Assembly (NCBI GenBank): GCA_963812915.1
Contig: CAWEXB010000005.1
Location: forward strand, 62,001-126,000
Direction of reading: 5' to 3'
From: JACVRW01 sp963812915
Lineage (GTDB): Bacteria > Actinomycetota > Thermoleophilia > Solirubrobacterales > Thermoleophilaceae
DNA: 64,000 nucleotides
Positions within the stretch are counted from its first letter, which is position 1. The number at the start of each line of letters is the position of its first letter. The position numbers and the translations under genes are program-made. This document shows positions 40,972 to 49,984 of the stretch, one piece after another. The notes beneath the pieces were generated by a model, which was given only the letters and a program-made list of their open reading frames with translations, ran no database searches and had not been told where the DNA came from.

Positions 40972-41481
40972 CTAGCGTGAGTCTCGGCGCCGTACCGGTG
41001 GACTGCACTCCACGGGTTCCGACAGCCGATCCGAGACCAGCCTGTTGAGGGCGTCCAGAAGGCCCGCCCGCTCGCCGGCGGGAAGCGCGGCCAACACCTC
41101 GCCTTGGACCCGGCGCATTATCTCGTTCCCCTCCACGACCTTCTGCTCGCCCGCCCGTGTCACGGCTACGATGCGGGCGCGCCGATCCGTGGCCGAGGGA
41201 AGGCGCTTCGCGAGCCCGGCCATCTCCAGCTCGTCGAGCGCAACGACCATGGTCGTCTTATCGAGCCCGACCAGTTGGGCGAGCTCAGTCTGTGTGTGCT
41301 CGCCGGTCAGGGCCGCCGCGAGAACGTGGAAGCCACGGGGCGACACCTTCAACGGCGCAAGCGCGGCGACCATCTCGGTGCTGAGCGCATAGCTGGCCTG
41401 CTTCAGCAGCCAGCCCAGGTCGCGCGAGAAGCACTGCGGGCTCTCCGTCGTCTCCTCTGTGCTCTCGGCCTGTACCGCCAT
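40972..41481 (-). CDS. MarR-family transcriptional regulator
   Basis: 169 residues with the winged helix of the MarR family: SPRGFHVLAAALTGEHTQTE, LAQLVGLDKTTMVVALDELE (recognition helix), MAGLAKRLPSATDRRARIVA (wing with DRR). N- and C-terminal helices for dimerisation flank it. It is divergent from a DHA2-type MFS exporter, the classic arrangement in which MarR represses the pump and itself until a drug or phenolic ligand binds. The 178-bp gap holds an inverted repeat suited to a MarR dimer (41594-41617). Confidence 0.95.
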   Translation of the reverse strand: MAVQAESTEETTESPQCFSRDLGWLLKQASYALSTEMVAALAPLKVSPRGFHVLAAALTGEHTQTELAQLVGLDKTTMVVALDELEMAGLAKRLPSATDRRARIVAVTRAGEQKVVEGNEIMRRVQGEVLAALPAGERAGLLDALNRLVSDRLSEPVECSPPVRRRDSR

Positions 41482-41593
41482 GCGCCAGATGTTACCAACG
41501 TATGTCTACTGAAATATCATCTGCCACGGGACTATCTAGGCCCAAACCAGAAGAACTGGGCCCGGGGTCCTAGGTCCAAAGCCGTACGGATCA

Positions 41594-41617
41594 AGATGAT
41601 CCCATACGAGATCATCT
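41594..41617. promoter_or_regulatory. Perfect inverted repeat, probable MarR operator
   Basis: AGATGATC (41594-41601), 8-base spacer, GATCATCT (41610-41617): a perfect 8-8-8 inverted repeat, 42 bp before the pump ATG. The right half continues ATCATCTGCTACGG (41611-41624), which recurs as ATCATCTGCCACGG at 41516-41529, 34 bp in front of the marR ATG. Two sites, one near each gene, fit divergent autoregulation. The same gap also has GGCCCA (41539-41544) paired with TGGGCC (41557-41562) and a duplicated CTAGGYCCAAA. Confidence 0.7.
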
Positions 41618-41659
41618 GCTACGGTTTCGATGTTCGCACCCCAGGATCCGGAGCGCCAC

Positions 41660-43168
41660 ATGACGGAAACGGCCGTAATCGACCAGCGACCAGACACAGT
41701 GCAGGCCGACGAGCGGAGAAAGTGGATGGCCCTCGTCGTGCTGTGCGTCGGGATGTTGATGATCATCCTCGACTCCACGATCGTGAACGTGGCGCTGCCG
41801 TCGATTCAGGACGACCTCGGCTTCTCGCAGTCGAACCTCGCGTGGGTCGTGAACGCCTACCTCATCGCCTTCGGCGGCCTGCTGCTGCTCGCCGGGCGGG
41901 TGGGCGACCTGATCGGGCGCAAGAGCGTCTTCATGGTCGGCCTGGCGGTCTTCACCGCGGCCTCGCTCGTCTGCGGCCTGGCCCAAAGCCAGGAGGTGCT
42001 GATCGGAGCGCGCTTCGTCCAGGGCGTCGGGGGCGCGCTGACCTCCGGCGTGATCCTCGGGATCATCGTCACGATGTTCCCCGACCCGCGCCAGCAGTTG
42101 AAGGCGATCGGCGTCTACAGCTTCGTCGCCTCGGCCGGCGCGTCGATCGGGCTGCTCGCGGGCGGTCTGCTCACCCAGGGAATCAACTGGCACTGGATCT
42201 TCTTCGTCAACCTGCCCATCGGCCTGGCCACCGCCGTGCTGGCCGTGAGGCTGGTCGATCGGGACGCGGGGATCGGTCTGCGGCGAGGGGCCGACCTGCT
42301 GGGTGCCTTCCTCGTGACCGCCGCCCTGATGCTCGGCGTCTACACGATCCTCGAGGCCGGCGACTACGGCTGGGTCTCGCTGCACACCCTCGGGCTCGGC
42401 GCCGTGGCGGTCGCGCTGCTGGGCGGCTTCCTCGTGCGGCAGGCTCGGGCGTCCACTCCGCTGGTACCGCTTCGGATCTTCCGCTCACGCAACGTGTCGG
42501 GCGCGAACGTGATCCAGATGCTCATGGTCGCCGGGCTGTTCGGGTTGTTCTTCCTGGCGGTGCTGTACCTCCAGCGCGTGCTCGGGTACGACGCCATCGA
42601 GACGGGGCTCGCGTTCCTGCCCGTCAGCGTGCTGATCGGGGTCCTGTCGCTCGGCTTCTCGGCGCGTCTCAACACTCGCTTCGGCGCCCGGGCGACGCTC
42701 ATCCCCGGCCTCGTGCTGATCGTTGGCGCCCTGGCGCTGTTCGCCCGGGTGCCGGTCGACGCGAACTACCTGGTCGACCTCCTGCCCTCGATGGTCATGT
42801 TCGGCATCGGCGCCGGCCTGTCGTTCCCAGCGCTCATGACGTTGGCGATGTCGGGCGCCACCCGCAACGATGCCGGCCTCGCCTCCGGCCTGGTCAACAC
42901 GTCGCTGCAGGTGGGAGGCGCGCTGGGGCTGGCGATCCTCGCGACGCTCGCGAGCTCGCGCACCGAAGACCTGCTCGCGGGCGGCGACTCCACGGCCTCC
43001 GCGCTGACGGGCGGCTACCAGCTCGCGTTCATCGTGGCGGCCGGCCTGGTTGCCGTGGCGGTCGTGATCGCCCTGACCGTGCTCCGCTCGGAGCAGGCCG
43101 CCGCGGCGGAGCTGGAGGCTCAGACCGAAGTCGGCGACCCAGAGCCGGCCTACTCCGAGGCCGCCTAG
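41660..43168 (+). CDS. MFS transporter, DHA2 (14-helix) drug:H+ antiporter family
   Basis: 502 residues from ATG 41660 (GGAG at 41650-41653, 6 bases before), preferred over ATG 41630. About 14 transmembrane helices. Motif C-like and motif A-like signatures: LDSTIVNVALPSIQDDLGFS after helix 1 (the D1 motif of DHA2 pumps), LLAGRVGDLIGRKSVFMVGL (motif A) and VGGALTSGVILGIIVTMFPD. An inner-membrane exporter of toxic compounds driven by protons is expected. The gene is controlled, by inference, by the divergent MarR protein. Confidence 0.95.
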   Translation: MTETAVIDQRPDTVQADERRKWMALVVLCVGMLMIILDSTIVNVALPSIQDDLGFSQSNLAWVVNAYLIAFGGLLLLAGRVGDLIGRKSVFMVGLAVFTAASLVCGLAQSQEVLIGARFVQGVGGALTSGVILGIIVTMFPDPRQQLKAIGVYSFVASAGASIGLLAGGLLTQGINWHWIFFVNLPIGLATAVLAVRLVDRDAGIGLRRGADLLGAFLVTAALMLGVYTILEAGDYGWVSLHTLGLGAVAVALLGGFLVRQARASTPLVPLRIFRSRNVSGANVIQMLMVAGLFGLFFLAVLYLQRVLGYDAIETGLAFLPVSVLIGVLSLGFSARLNTRFGARATLIPGLVLIVGALALFARVPVDANYLVDLLPSMVMFGIGAGLSFPALMTLAMSGATRNDAGLASGLVNTSLQVGGALGLAILATLASSRTEDLLAGGDSTASALTGGYQLAFIVAAGLVAVAVVIALTVLRSEQAAAAELEAQTEVGDPEPAYSEAA

Positions 43169-43172
43169 CCGC

Positions 43173-44258
43173 CTAGGACAGCTCCCACCGAAAGCCTGTC
43201 GGCGCCACCCGCGGCTCCAGCGGGCTCGTCGGCAGGCCGTCGGGGAGCTGCGGCTCGTTGTAGCCGCTCGGGGCCGTGTCGTTGGGGGTGTCCGGATGGA
43301 AGAGCGAGGCGAGGTACTGGATCTGACCCCGACCCTGGCCGAGCTCGGTCTGGCCGCCGCCGTAGGCGCCCACCCCTTCGCGCTCGCACCAGTCGTACAT
43401 CTCGAACAGCGACCGCAGCGGGCCAAAGCGCGATGGCTTGATGTTGACCATGCGCGGCTTCCATGGGCGCTCCAGCACGTCGGCCACGGAGTGGATCGGG
43501 GCGTCCCAGGTGATGCGCTCCCTCACCGGCTCGAGCAGCGGGCGCGTCTCGTCGGTCACGTCCGGATCCTCGATCCAGGCGTCCGGGAAGGCCTCGATCA
43601 CCATTCGGTAGAGCTCCGGGTCGGTCTCCACGTCGACCGGAGTGCCCTTGTAGAGGCCCTTGAGGTCGACCGATGCGACCGCCCCGGTGGCCGCCAGCGT
43701 CTCGACGAGCTCCGGGGTCCACCCGTTCGTCGGGTCGAGTTTGAGGTTCGTTCCCGGGTAGCGCTCGAGCAGCCGGAGGGCGCGGTCGGGCTTGGTCGGC
43801 CCCTCGACGACCAGCCTCTCCTCGAGTCGCATCGATACCACGAAGCTCACCGGCCGTGGCTCCCGCTCCAGGACGTCAGCCAGCGACCGGCCGGCCTGCC
43901 GGAGCGCGAGGTCGAGCGCCGCCGACTCGAACGCCCAGCGGCGATAGAGCGGCGACTCGTCGCGGACCGGCGGGGACGGCCACAGCTCGACCTCCTCGAG
44001 ATGCCTCGAGAAGGAGTCGAGGGTGTACGAGCCCGCGAGGTCGAGGGCGGCGCCCTCCGTCTGAAGCGCGACCTGGTCGAGGCCGTCGTAGACCACGTCC
44101 TCGCCGATGCCGGTCGCGGGCGCGGAGCGCCCCGGACCGCGCAGCTTCACGAGCGTGGTCATGCGCGTGAACTCCTCCGAGAAGCGCAGCTCGAGCCCCT
44201 CGAGCTCGTGCGACTCGATTTCCAACGGCAGCTCTGCGATGCGGTCGTACGAGCTCAT
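43173..44258 (-). CDS. Enolase-superfamily protein (mandelate-racemase/muconate-cycloisomerase type)
   Basis: 361 residues. N-terminal capping domain with ELRFSEEFTRMTTLVKLRGP and GEDVVYDGLDQ, then the modified TIM barrel: NLKLDPTNGWTPELVETLAA (Lys-x-Asp region), VASVDLKGLYKGTPVD (metal Asp), DAWIEDPDVTDE (metal Glu/Asp), WDAPIHSVADVL, and MVNIKPSRFGPLRSLFEMYD (Lys). Members abstract a proton alpha to a carboxylate. The third metal ligand and the exact acid/base pair differ from textbook members, so the reaction is open. It is the last gene of the potABCD operon on the minus strand, 5 bp after potC, hinting at a polyamine-related or amino-acid substrate. The frame runs further upstream, but that only mirrors potC. 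Confidence 0.82.
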   Translation of the reverse strand: MSSYDRIAELPLEIESHELEGLELRFSEEFTRMTTLVKLRGPGRSAPATGIGEDVVYDGLDQVALQTEGAALDLAGSYTLDSFSRHLEEVELWPSPPVRDESPLYRRWAFESAALDLALRQAGRSLADVLEREPRPVSFVVSMRLEERLVVEGPTKPDRALRLLERYPGTNLKLDPTNGWTPELVETLAATGAVASVDLKGLYKGTPVDVETDPELYRMVIEAFPDAWIEDPDVTDETRPLLEPVRERITWDAPIHSVADVLERPWKPRMVNIKPSRFGPLRSLFEMYDWCEREGVGAYGGGQTELGQGRGQIQYLASLFHPDTPNDTAPSGYNEPQLPDGLPTSPLEPRVAPTGFRWELS

Positions 44259-44263
44259 TCCGA

Positions 44264-45145
44264 TCAGACCTCCTCCGGCTCCGGCTTGACCGCGGCCATC
44301 CTCTCGGCCCGGCGCTGCTGCCAGACCGTGAGCAGCATCATGGCCAGCGTGAACAGGAAGATCATCGACGCGATCACGTAGATCTGAGGGGGCACGGCGA
44401 CGCGGGCCGCGCCCCAGATGAAGACCGGGAAGGTGATCGTAGTGCCGGCGTTCAGGTACGTGATGACGAAGTCGTCGATCGAGAGGGCGAAGGCCAGCAG
44501 CGCAGCGGCGATCACGCCCGGCAGGATCAGCGGGAGCGTCACGAGGCGGAAGGTCTGGAGCGGGGTGGCGCCCAGGTCCTGCGCCGCCTCCTCGAGCGAG
44601 CGGTCGAAACCGATCAGCCGCGAGCGCACCGTGATCACCACGAACGACAGGTTGAACATGATGTGCGCGATCAGGATGGTCCCGAAGCCGGTGGCCACGC
44701 CGAAGTTGAGGAACAGGGAGAGCAGGGCGGCGCCGAGCACGATCTCCGGGGTAGCGAGCGGGATGAAGATGAAGAAGTTGACCGGCGCGCGTCCGCGGAA
44801 CTGGTAGCGCACGAGCGCCAGCGCCGTGATCGTGCCGAGGATCGTCGCGGCCAACGTGGACAGGAGCGCGATCTGGATGCTGTTCCAGAGCGCGTCGCCG
44901 ATGCCCGGAACCGCGAACGGGTCCGTCCAGGCGTCGAAGCTGAACTCCTGCCATATGAAGTTGAAGCGCCCGCGCGGGTCGTTGAACGAGAAGACGAGGA
45001 TCACCGCGATCGGGACGAGCAGGAAGACGAGGGCGAGGCCCGCGTAGAGGTTGAGCCCGACGTCGAGCAGGCGCCGGCCCACTCGGATGGGCCCGCGGGT
45101 CTCGTCGCGCGTCCGCGCCGGCGCGGTCGCCGCGCCCGCTTCCAT
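44264..45145 (-). CDS. potC: Spermidine/putrescine ABC transporter permease PotC
   Basis: 293 residues, six transmembrane helices. LALVFLLVPIAVILVFSFND at the N-terminus and the permease EAA motif EEAAQDLGATPLQTFRLVTL, which contacts the ATPase. IDDFVITYLNAGTTITFPVF is typical of PotC. The start is ATG 45145, sharing one base with the potB stop (TGATG). Forms the membrane channel with PotB. The C-terminal tail MAAVKPEPEEV is hydrophilic. Confidence 0.95.
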   Translation of the reverse strand: MEAGAATAPARTRDETRGPIRVGRRLLDVGLNLYAGLALVFLLVPIAVILVFSFNDPRGRFNFIWQEFSFDAWTDPFAVPGIGDALWNSIQIALLSTLAATILGTITALALVRYQFRGRAPVNFFIFIPLATPEIVLGAALLSLFLNFGVATGFGTILIAHIMFNLSFVVITVRSRLIGFDRSLEEAAQDLGATPLQTFRLVTLPLILPGVIAAALLAFALSIDDFVITYLNAGTTITFPVFIWGAARVAVPPQIYVIASMIFLFTLAMMLLTVWQQRRAERMAAVKPEPEEV

Positions 45146-46017
45146 CAGCGGGCCTCCCCCTCGGTGCCGAGCAGCGCCTCGGTACCGGCGATGCGCGCCC
45201 ACACCAGGACGACGACCAGCATGATCGCCATCAGGATGAAGGACAGCGCGGCCGCCGTCGGGTAGTCGTTCAGCTCCAGGAAGCGGCTCTGGATGACGTT
45301 CCCGATCATGAACTGCTGGGGGGTCCCGAGCAGCTCGGCGTTGATGAAGTCGCCCGCGGCCGGGATGAACATGAGCAGGGTGCCCGCGACCAGGCCGGGC
45401 ATCGACAGCGGCAGCGTCACCCGCAGGAACACGTCGCGCCGGCGGCCGTAGAGGTCGTAGGCCGCCTCCAGCAGGCGGTGATCGATCCGCTCGAGGCTCG
45501 CGTACAGCGGGAGGATCATGAAGGGCAGGAAGTTGTAGGTGAGCCCCGCGACCACCGAGGCGGTGGTGTCGAGCACCCGTCCGCCCTCGGAGACGATTCC
45601 CACCGTCCGCAGGGTGTCGACCACGAGGCCGGAGTCGGAGAGGATCGTCTCCCAGGACAGCGTCCGGATCAGGTAGGTGATGAAGAAGGGGACGATCACC
45701 GCCAGCAGCAGGGCGTTTCGCCATCTGCCGCCGCGGAAGGCGATGACGTAGGCGAGCGGGTAGCCGATGAGCAGCCCGAACAAGGTGGCGAGCCCGGCGT
45801 ACTCGAACGAGCGCAGGAGCTGCTCCGAGAAATCGGAGATCGCGTTCGTGTAGTTGGAGAAGTTCCAGTCGAAGAGGTAGCCCGTCTCGAGCGTGCCCTC
45901 CTTCAGCGACTCGAACGCCATGTAGCCGAGCGGCACGGCGAAGAAGATCGCGAGCCAGCCGAGCCCCGGCAGCAGGAGCAGGTAGGGAAGGCCGGTCTTC
46001 CTGAGCCGCGCGCCCAC
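45145..46017 (-). CDS. potB: Spermidine/putrescine ABC transporter permease PotB
   Basis: 290 residues from a GTG at 46017, six transmembrane helices. LLLLPGLGWLAIFFAVPLGY, PLAYVIAFRGGRWRNALLLA, SWETILSDSGLVVDTLRTVG, the EAA motif LEAAYDLYGRRRDVFLRVTL, and IPAAGDFINAELLGTPQQFM, a PotB hallmark. Starts 3 bp after the potD stop and overlaps potC by one base. Confidence 0.95.
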   Translation of the reverse strand: MGARLRKTGLPYLLLLPGLGWLAIFFAVPLGYMAFESLKEGTLETGYLFDWNFSNYTNAISDFSEQLLRSFEYAGLATLFGLLIGYPLAYVIAFRGGRWRNALLLAVIVPFFITYLIRTLSWETILSDSGLVVDTLRTVGIVSEGGRVLDTTASVVAGLTYNFLPFMILPLYASLERIDHRLLEAAYDLYGRRRDVFLRVTLPLSMPGLVAGTLLMFIPAAGDFINAELLGTPQQFMIGNVIQSRFLELNDYPTAAALSFILMAIMLVVVLVWARIAGTEALLGTEGEAR

Positions 46018-46020
46018 CGG

Positions 46021-47232
46021 CTAGGCGCCGATCACCTTTTGGAACGCCTCGTCGAGCTGGCGCTCCTCGTCCGGCTTCAGCTCACGAAAGATGAACGCGT
46101 CCGAGAGCGTCCGGTCGTCGGGGAAGATCAGCTGGTTCTGCGCGAGCGCCGGGTCGCGCTTCGCGAGGATCTCCTGCACGCCCTCGACCGGGCAGATGTA
46201 GTTGACGTACTCGGCGATGTCGGCCTGCACCTCGGGCCGGTAGACGAAGTCGATCATCTTCTGCGCCGTGAACGCGTTCGGCGCGCCGACCGGGATCTGC
46301 ATGTTGTCGGTCCAGAGGTGCACGCCGGTCTCGGGCGCCACGAACCTGATGTTCGGGTTGTCGGCTTCGAGCTGCACGGCGTCGCCCGACCAGCCGATGA
46401 GGATGACCGAGTCCCCCTTCGTGATGTCCTTCGTGTACTCGTTGCCCGTGAAGCCGCGGATCTGGCCCGACTCCGCGCCCTCGCCGATCCTGTCGACGGT
46501 CTCCAAGAACTGGTCGAGCGTCGCCGTCTCGGGGTCGAAGCCCAGCCCGGCGGCCACGACGCCCACGGTGTCGCGCATCTCGGTGAGCATCGTGACCTTG
46601 CCCTTGTAGTCGGGGTCGAACAGGTCGTCGACGCTCCTCGGCTCCCGCTTGACCAGGTCCTTGCGGTAGATGATCCCCCCGAAGCCCGACTGCCACGGCA
46701 TCGAGTAGTCGCGGCCCGGGTCGAAGGGCGGCGTGCGCAGCCGGTCGATGAGGTTCTGCTGCGCGGTCACGATCTGCGCCGGGTCGAACCTCTGCACGTA
46801 CCCGAGCCGGATCATGCGCCCCGCCATCCAGTCGGTCACGACGTGGATGTCGCGCCCGCCGGAGTCGCCGGTCGAGTACTGCTGGCGGACCTTGCCGAAG
46901 AACTCGACGTTGTCGTTGACCTCCTCGACGTACTCGACCTTGGCGCCGTACTCCTTCTCGAACTCCTTCAGGGTGCCGCGATCCTCCTCGATGTAGAGGG
47001 GCCAGTTGGCGAAGTAGAGCGAGTCGGAGATCCGGTCCCTGGCGATCACGTCGGACTCTTCGCCGGCCGACTCGAGGCTGCCGCCGGTTCTCGGCCCGCA
47101 AGCCGCCAGGTACGCGAGCGCGGACACGCCGAGCGCGGCCCCCGCGCCGCGCTTCATCAGGCGCCGCCGCGTCAACGGGTCGCGCAGCAGACGCTCGAGC
47201 TGCCGGTCGAGGTCCTCGTCCATGCGGGTCAC
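46021..47232 (-). CDS. potD: Polyamine ABC transporter substrate-binding lipoprotein (PotD-like)
   Basis: 403 residues from GTG 47232, whose first bases overlap the potA stop (GTGA); ATG 47223 is an alternative. TRRRLMKRGAGAALGVSALA then YLAAC gives a twin-arginine export motif with a lipobox (Cys45), so it may be exported folded by Tat and lipidated. Binding-domain landmarks: SLYFANWPLYIEEDRGTLKE, QSGFGGIIYRKDLV, VILIGWSGDAVQLE, APETGVHLWTDNMQIPVGAP. The carboxylates and aromatics that line polyamine pockets are plausible here, but the exact ligand (putrescine, spermidine or other) is not decided. Confidence 0.92.
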   Translation of the reverse strand: MTRMDEDLDRQLERLLRDPLTRRRLMKRGAGAALGVSALAYLAACGPRTGGSLESAGEESDVIARDRISDSLYFANWPLYIEEDRGTLKEFEKEYGAKVEYVEEVNDNVEFFGKVRQQYSTGDSGGRDIHVVTDWMAGRMIRLGYVQRFDPAQIVTAQQNLIDRLRTPPFDPGRDYSMPWQSGFGGIIYRKDLVKREPRSVDDLFDPDYKGKVTMLTEMRDTVGVVAAGLGFDPETATLDQFLETVDRIGEGAESGQIRGFTGNEYTKDITKGDSVILIGWSGDAVQLEADNPNIRFVAPETGVHLWTDNMQIPVGAPNAFTAQKMIDFVYRPEVQADIAEYVNYICPVEGVQEILAKRDPALAQNQLIFPDDRTLSDAFIFRELKPDEERQLDEAFQKVIGA

Positions 47233-48389
47233 GCCGTGGCTTCCTCCCTTTCGGCCACGGGCTCCCCGGCGGCCGGGTCCCTGACGATGTGGATGTTCTC
47301 GTCAGACCACGTCAGTCGCGCGCCGTCGCCGGCGCCGGGCAGGTCGCGGCGGGCCTCCGCGTCGGCGTTCGGAAGCAGGACGGTCATGCGCGTGCCATCG
47401 CCCAGGCGCACGACCATCTGCGTGGCGGTGCCCAGGTAGAGCGAGCTCTCCACCTGCCCCTCCACCGCCGGACGCCCGCCGGATCCCGGCGCACCCGCCG
47501 GCTCCAAGCCGAGCTTCTCGGGTCGCACGACGGCGTAGCAGCGCTCGCCGACCGCGGCTCCGCCGGACTCGCCCGTGCGCACCGTCGGCCCGGCGTCGAG
47601 GCGCAGCTCGGTGGCCGCCCCGTTCGCGGATACGACCTGGCCCGGCATCAGATTGGAGACGCCGATGAAGCCGGCCACGAACGTCGTAGCCGGGCGCTCG
47701 TAGACCGCCTCGGGGTCGGCGATCTGCTCGATCACGCCGCGATTCATGACCGCGATTCGATCGGACATCGTGAGCGCCTCCTCCTGGTCGTGCGTCACGT
47801 AGACGAACGTGATGCCGACGTCGCGCTGGATTCGCTTCAACTCCACCTGCAGCTGCTTGCGCAGCTTCAGATCCAGTGCGCCGAGCGGCTCGTCGAGCAG
47901 CAGCACGGCCGGCCGATTCACGAGCGCGCGCGCGAGCGCCACTCGCTGCTGCTGGCCACCGGAGAGCTGGGCGGGGCGACGCTTCGCCTCCGCCGCGAGG
48001 CCCACTCGCTCGAGCTCCTCCGCCACGCGCCGCCGCGTCTCGGCCCTGTCGACCTTCTTGCGCTGGAGGCCGAAGGCGACGTTCTTCTCCACGTTCAGGT
48101 GCGGGAAGAGCGCGTAGCTCTGGAACACGGTGTTGGTCGGGCGCTTGAACGCGGGACGGCCCGTTACGTCCTCGCCGTCGAGGAGGACGCGGCCCTCGCT
48201 GGGTTCCTCGAAGCCGGCGACCATGCGGAGCGTGGTGGTCTTGCCGCAGCCGGACGGGCCGAGCATCGTGAAGAACTCGCCGCGCGGAATGTCCAGGCTC
48301 ACGTTCCGCACCGCGGCGAGCTCGCCGAAGCGCTTCGTCACCCCCTCCAGGCGAACACTGGGCGCACCCCCTTGGCCCTCATGGCTCAT
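47229..48389 (-). CDS. potA: Polyamine ABC transporter ATPase PotA
   Basis: 386 residues from ATG 48389. Walker A GPSGCGKTT, Q-loop FQSYALFPHLNV, signature LSGGQQQR, Walker B VLLLDEPLGALD, and the H-loop VTHDQEEAL. A C-terminal TOBE regulatory domain (about residues 280-375) has VVRPEKLGLEPAG and DENIHIVRDP. First gene of the potA-potD-potB-potC-enolase operon; every junction overlaps or nearly so. Its frame runs to 48527, but ATG 48389 is where the family begins. It diverges from the transaminase across a 195-bp gap. Confidence 0.96.
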   Translation of the reverse strand: MSHEGQGGAPSVRLEGVTKRFGELAAVRNVSLDIPRGEFFTMLGPSGCGKTTTLRMVAGFEEPSEGRVLLDGEDVTGRPAFKRPTNTVFQSYALFPHLNVEKNVAFGLQRKKVDRAETRRRVAEELERVGLAAEAKRRPAQLSGGQQQRVALARALVNRPAVLLLDEPLGALDLKLRKQLQVELKRIQRDVGITFVYVTHDQEEALTMSDRIAVMNRGVIEQIADPEAVYERPATTFVAGFIGVSNLMPGQVVSANGAATELRLDAGPTVRTGESGGAAVGERCYAVVRPEKLGLEPAGAPGSGGRPAVEGQVESSLYLGTATQMVVRLGDGTRMTVLLPNADAEARRDLPGAGDGARLTWSDENIHIVRDPAAGEPVAEREEATA

Positions 48390-48584
48390 CCTCGTCGGCA
48401 ACTTATGTCCGACGCGGAGCGTTCGCAAGAGGCGAAACGCCGAAAACACGCCCGTCTTAATTGGACGACCTGTACAACGGATAGGGAGGGTGTTTCTACC
48501 GGATGCTCCCTTGTGTCTCTCCAACAACGCAGATACCGTTGGCCGCAGCGTCTAGCTGTCTTCGATTCGGAGGAGAACCGCCGT
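48390..48584. promoter_or_regulatory. Divergent control region between potA and the transaminase
   Basis: 195 bp, less GC-rich than its surroundings in the middle (CTTAATTGG; GTGTTTCTACC). Contains CCAAC (48521-48525), 12 bases, GTTGG (48538-48542), a candidate regulator site, and GGAGGAG (48569-48575) as ribosome site for the transaminase ATG at 48585. I cannot fix -10/-35 boxes. The PucR regulator encoded downstream is the natural candidate to act here. Confidence 0.5.
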
Positions 48585-49973
48585 ATGGCCGCCACCCCTG
48601 AAACCGTCGCCGCCCCGAGCGCACTGCAGGACAAGGCCCGCCGCCACCTGTGGATGCACTTCACCCGCATGGGCGCGTACGACGAGGCGCATGAGATCCC
48701 GGTCATCACGCGCGGGGAGGGCTGCTACGTCTACGACGAGCACGGTAAGCGATACCTCGACGGCCTCTCGGCGCTCTTCTGCGTCAACGCCGGCCACGGC
48801 CGCGCGGAGCTGGGGGAGGCGGGCGCCCGCCAGGCGAAGGAGCTCGGGTTCTTCACGAACTGGAGCTATGCGCACCCGGTTGCGATCGAGCTGGCGGAAC
48901 GGATCGCCAACCTGGCGCCCGGCGATCTGAACCGCGTGTTCTTCACCTCCGGCGGCTCGGAGGCGGTTGAGTCGGCCTGGAAGCTGGCGCGCCAGTTCCA
49001 CAAGGTGAACGGGGAGCCGCTGCGCACGAAGATCATCGGCCGCGAGGTCGCGTACCACGGCACCACGTTCGGCGCGATGTCGATCACCGGCATCACACCT
49101 TTGCGCACGGCGTTCGAGCCGCTCGTGCCCGGCGCATTCCACGCGCCGAACACGAACAGCTACCGCTGGCCCGAGGGCCGCGATCCACTATGGGCCGCGG
49201 ACGAGATCGAGCACCTCATCGAGTTCCAGGGTCCCGAGACGGTCGCGGCCGTGATCCTCGAGCCGGTACAGAACTCGGGCGGCTGCTTCGTACCCCAGGA
49301 CGGCTACTGGCAGCGGGTGCGTGAGATCTGCGACCGCCACGGCGTCCTGTTGATCTCCGACGAGGTCATCTGCTCCTGGGGCCGGATCGGCCACTACTTC
49401 GGCGTCGAGCGCTTCGGTGTCGTCCCCGACATGATCACCACGGCGAAGGCCCTGACCTCGGCCTATGCGCCGATGGGAGGCGTGATCGTGTCGGACCGCA
49501 TCGCCGAGCCGTTCCTGCAGGACACGAGGATGTTCACCCACGGCATCACGTTCGGCGGTCACCCGGTGTGCGCCGCGGTGGCGATGGCGAACCTCGACAT
49601 CTTCGAGCGCGAGGACCTCTGCGGCCACGTGCGCGCGAAGGAGGGGGAGTTCCGCCAGATGCTCGAGGCGATCCAGGACGATCTGCCGATCGTCGGCGAC
49701 GTGCGCGGCGCCGGCTACTTCCATGCGCTCGAGCTGGTCAAGGACAAGGACACGAAGGAGAGCTTCACGGACGAGGAGTCGGAGGAGCTCCTCCGCGGCT
49801 TCATGTCCGGTGAGCTCTACAAGCGGGGCCTGATCTGCCGGGCGGACGATCGCGGCGACCCCGTGATCCAGCTGTCGCCGCCGCTGATCGCCGACACCGA
49901 GCAGTTCGAGGAGATCGACTCGGTCCTTCGTTCGGTGCTCGCGGAGGCCTGGGACCGGATCGTGAGGCGCTGA
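48585..49973 (+). CDS. Class III aminotransferase, probable putrescine/omega-amino acid:pyruvate transaminase
   Basis: 462 residues, PLP enzyme. GKRYLDGLSALFCVNAGHGR, VFFTSGGSEAVESAWKLARQ, AYHGTTFGAMSITGITPLR, VAAVILEPVQNSGGCFVPQD, LLISDEVICSWGRIGHYFGV, and the PLP lysine in TTAKALTSAYAPMG. The layout is that of SpuC-type putrescine-pyruvate and omega-amino acid-pyruvate transaminases. The neighbouring polyamine importer, aldehyde dehydrogenase and alanine dehydrogenase support an amine donor and pyruvate acceptor. The frame is open far upstream, but only ATG 48585 fits the family and has a ribosome site. Confidence 0.93.
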   Translation: MAATPETVAAPSALQDKARRHLWMHFTRMGAYDEAHEIPVITRGEGCYVYDEHGKRYLDGLSALFCVNAGHGRAELGEAGARQAKELGFFTNWSYAHPVAIELAERIANLAPGDLNRVFFTSGGSEAVESAWKLARQFHKVNGEPLRTKIIGREVAYHGTTFGAMSITGITPLRTAFEPLVPGAFHAPNTNSYRWPEGRDPLWAADEIEHLIEFQGPETVAAVILEPVQNSGGCFVPQDGYWQRVREICDRHGVLLISDEVICSWGRIGHYFGVERFGVVPDMITTAKALTSAYAPMGGVIVSDRIAEPFLQDTRMFTHGITFGGHPVCAAVAMANLDIFEREDLCGHVRAKEGEFRQMLEAIQDDLPIVGDVRGAGYFHALELVKDKDTKESFTDEESEELLRGFMSGELYKRGLICRADDRGDPVIQLSPPLIADTEQFEEIDSVLRSVLAEAWDRIVRR

Positions 49974-49984
49974 GAGGCGCTTCG

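Noticed and set aside
43173..44954. 593-codon version of the enolase-superfamily protein
   Set aside because: The added N-terminus is a shadow of potC; the family begins at ATG 44258.
47289..49973. 894-codon version of the transaminase
   Set aside because: The extension is antisense to potA; the enzyme begins at ATG 48585 with its own ribosome site.
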